Of a DNA stretch of 64,000 nt, positions 62,483 to 64,000 are shown piece after piece. The DNA comes from Corynebacterium lubricantis DSM 45231 (GTDB taxonomy: Bacteria > Actinomycetota > Actinomycetes > Mycobacteriales > Mycobacteriaceae), in the NCBI RefSeq assembly GCF_000379425.1, contig NZ_KB902187.1:1-64000 (forward strand), written 5' to 3'. A program made the position numbers and the translations under genes. The notes beneath the pieces are model-generated. The model saw nothing but the letters and a program-made list of their open reading frames with translations. It was not told the DNA's origin and did no database searches. Position 1 is the stretch's first letter; every line of letters begins with the position of its first letter.

Positions 62483-64000
62483 TTAACGCGTTAGCTTTCG
62501 GTGAGTGACTCGAGATGGCTTAGCTGCCTCTTCGCCGAGGCGCTCCACCTTGTTCTTCTCGTAATCACCGAAGTTGCCCTCGAACCAGTACCACTGGCCT
62601 TCCTCAACGTTGCCCTCCCAGGCAAGGATGTGAGTACAGGTGCGGTCCAGGAACCAACGGTCGTGCGAAATAACCACGGCACAGCCAGGGAACTTCTGCA
62701 GCGCGTTTTCCAGGGAACCGAGGGTTTCCACGTCCAAGTCGTTTGTCGGCTCATCGAGCAGAATCAAGTTTCCGCCCTGCTTCAAGGTCAGCGCCAGGTT
62801 CAAGCGGTTGCGCTCACCACCGGAGAGCACACCGGACTTCTTCTGCTGATCCGCGCCCTTGAAACCGAAGGCCGAGACGTATGCGCGCGATGGCATTTCG
62901 TTCTGGCCAACGATGATGTAGTCCAGGCCATCGGAGACCGTCTCCCAGACGTTCTTCTCCGGGTCAAGGTTCTCTCGTCCCTGGTCAACGTAGGACAGCT
63001 TGACGGTGTCCCCGATTTCCACGGTGCCGGCGTCCGGCTGTTCCAGACCCACAATGGTTTTGAACAGGGTGGACTTACCCACACCGTTGGGGCCAATCAC
63101 ACCGACGATGCCGTTGCGTGGCAGCGTGAAGGAGAGATCCTTGATCAAGACACGGCCATCGAAGCCCTTGTCCAGGTGCTCAACTTCAACGACCTTGTTA
63201 CCCAGGCGTGGAGGAGTTGGAATCTGGATTTCTTCAAAGTCCAGCTTCTTGTACTTCTCCGCCTCGGAGGCCATCTCTTCGTAGCGCTCCAGACGAGCCT
63301 TGTTCTTCGCCTGGCGTGCCTTTGGCGACGAGCGGACCCAGGCCAGTTCGTCCTTCAGTCGCTTCTGCAGCTTCTGATCCTTCTGGCCTGCAACTTCGAG
63401 ACGCTCTGCCTTCTTCTCCAGGTAGGTGGAGTAGTTGCCCTCGTAAGGGTAGAGCTTGCCGCGGTCAACTTCACAGATCCATTCCGCGACGTTGTCCAGG
63501 AAGTAACGGTCGTGGGTAATAGCCAGAACGGCACCAGGATACGACTGAAGGTGCTTCTCCAACCAGAGCACAGACTCGGCGTCCAGGTGGTTGGTAGGCT
63601 CGTCGAGCAGCAGCAGGTCTGGCTCAGCCAGCAGGAGCTTTGCCAGTGCTACGCGACGACGCTCGCCACCAGACAGGTGGGTAACTGGTTCATCGGCAGG
63701 TGGGCAACGCAGGGCATCCATGGCCTGCTCAATCTTCGAGTCGACCTCCCATGCGTCAGCTGCGTCAAGCTCTTCTTGCAGCTTGCCCATTTCTTCCATG
63801 AGCTCGTCGGTGTAATTGGTCGCCATTTCTTCGGCGATCTCTTCGAAGCGCTGCTTCTTCTCCATGATGTCGCCGAGACCTTCCTCGACGTTTTCACGGA
63901 CAGTCTTCTCCTCGTTGAGAGGTGGCTCCTGGAGCAGGATGCCTACCGTGGCACCTGGGTCCAGGAATGCCTCACCGTTGTTTGGCTGATCAATTCCCGC
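62483..64000 (-). CDS. ettA: ABC-F translational throttle protein EttA (5' part outside window)
   Basis: The open frame runs to the window edge; 505 of an expected 555 or so residues are visible. Two ATPase domains lack transmembrane segments: first-domain signature LSGGERRRVALAKLL and Walker B LLLLDEPTNHLD, second-domain Walker A GPNGVGKST, signature LSGGERNRLNLALTL and Walker B LILLDEPTNDLD. The linker contains the EttA-specific arm and the conserved AWVRSSPKARQAKNKARLERYEEM region. It binds the ribosomal E site and gates the first peptide bond according to ATP/ADP. Confidence 0.93.
   Translation of the reverse strand, partial: AGIDQPNNGEAFLDPGATVGILLQEPPLNEEKTVRENVEEGLGDIMEKKQRFEEIAEEMATNYTDELMEEMGKLQEELDAADAWEVDSKIEQAMDALRCPPADEPVTHLSGGERRRVALAKLLLAEPDLLLLDEPTNHLDAESVLWLEKHLQSYPGAVLAITHDRYFLDNVAEWICEVDRGKLYPYEGNYSTYLEKKAERLEVAGQKDQKLQKRLKDELAWVRSSPKARQAKNKARLERYEEMASEAEKYKKLDFEEIQIPTPPRLGNKVVEVEHLDKGFDGRVLIKDLSFTLPRNGIVGVIGPNGVGKSTLFKTIVGLEQPDAGTVEIGDTVKLSYVDQGRENLDPEKNVWETVSDGLDYIIVGQNEMPSRAYVSAFGFKGADQQKKSGVLSGGERNRLNLALTLKQGGNLILLDEPTNDLDVETLGSLENALQKFPGCAVVISHDRWFLDRTCTHILAWEGNVEEGQWYWFEGNFGDYEKNKVERLGEEAAKPSRVTHRKLTR

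Overview
The window looks like a chromosomal segment of a Corynebacterium that degrades aromatic compounds. The evidence is a catechol/benzoate/protocatechuate region with corynebacterial architecture (a ben operon with a large ATP-binding LuxR-type regulator), a quinate/shikimate dehydrogenase of the QsuD type, a surface protein with the C-terminal anchor region seen in this genus, a Tig/ClpP1/ClpP2 neighbourhood, a group II truncated haemoglobin, and consistently high-GC codon use. The assignment rests on protein similarity recalled by eye, not on a search.

Layout. 1-2.9 kb: the end of an IS256-family element that has cut into a ferredoxin reductase gene, followed by an HD-domain protein and an aldehyde dehydrogenase. 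3-8.1 kb: transporters (BenE, an MHS-family MFS carrier, a BenK-like MFS carrier) and a lipoprotein. 7.9-10.2 kb: catABC on the minus strand. 10.75-15.3 kb: benABCD on the plus strand. 15.4-20.3 kb: two adjacent large LuxR-type regulators. 20.4-25.8 kb: the minus-strand operon pcaHGBC-pobA-pcaK. 26-32.7 kb: a thioredoxin-like protein, then a minus-strand cluster of a PucR-type regulator, a vanillyl-alcohol/eugenol-oxidase-like flavoprotein, a carotenoid-oxygenase-family enzyme and a vanillin-dehydrogenase-like ALDH. 33-35.7 kb: a surface protein with collagen-like repeats. 35.8-46.6 kb: clpP2-clpP1, a CoA-ester degradation block (acyl-CoA dehydrogenase, HAD/hydratase fusion, thiolase) with a TetR regulator, a YeiH-type transporter with a LysR regulator, and tig. 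46.6-48.6 kb: two identical tRNA-Pro genes, qsuD, a decayed 3-dehydroquinate dehydratase gene and tRNA-Gly. 48.7-64 kb: mostly housekeeping genes (rpiB, pepN, metB, glbO, ettA), a two-component system, mechanosensitive and chromate channels, and an aldo/keto reductase broken by one stop codon.

How it fits together. Benzoate enters by BenE/BenK, is turned into catechol by BenABCD, and the ring is opened by CatABC. 4-Hydroxybenzoate enters by PcaK, PobA makes protocatechuate, and PcaHGBC opens it. The 26-32 kb cluster could supply 4-hydroxylated or methoxylated benzoates from phenylpropanoids (4-alkylphenol to alkenyl phenol to benzaldehyde to benzoate). The lower beta-ketoadipate steps (PcaD, PcaIJ, PcaF) are not in the window. 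Several of these promoters carry CRP/GlxR-like sites, which suggests common carbon-source control.

Most unusual items: BenC carries a C-terminal domain that looks like a GntR-family FCD ligand-binding domain; a matching inverted repeat lies in front of both halves of the CoA-ester block next to its TetR regulator; the oxidase/cleavage/dehydrogenase cluster adjoins pobA-pca; and there is a set of freshly broken genes.
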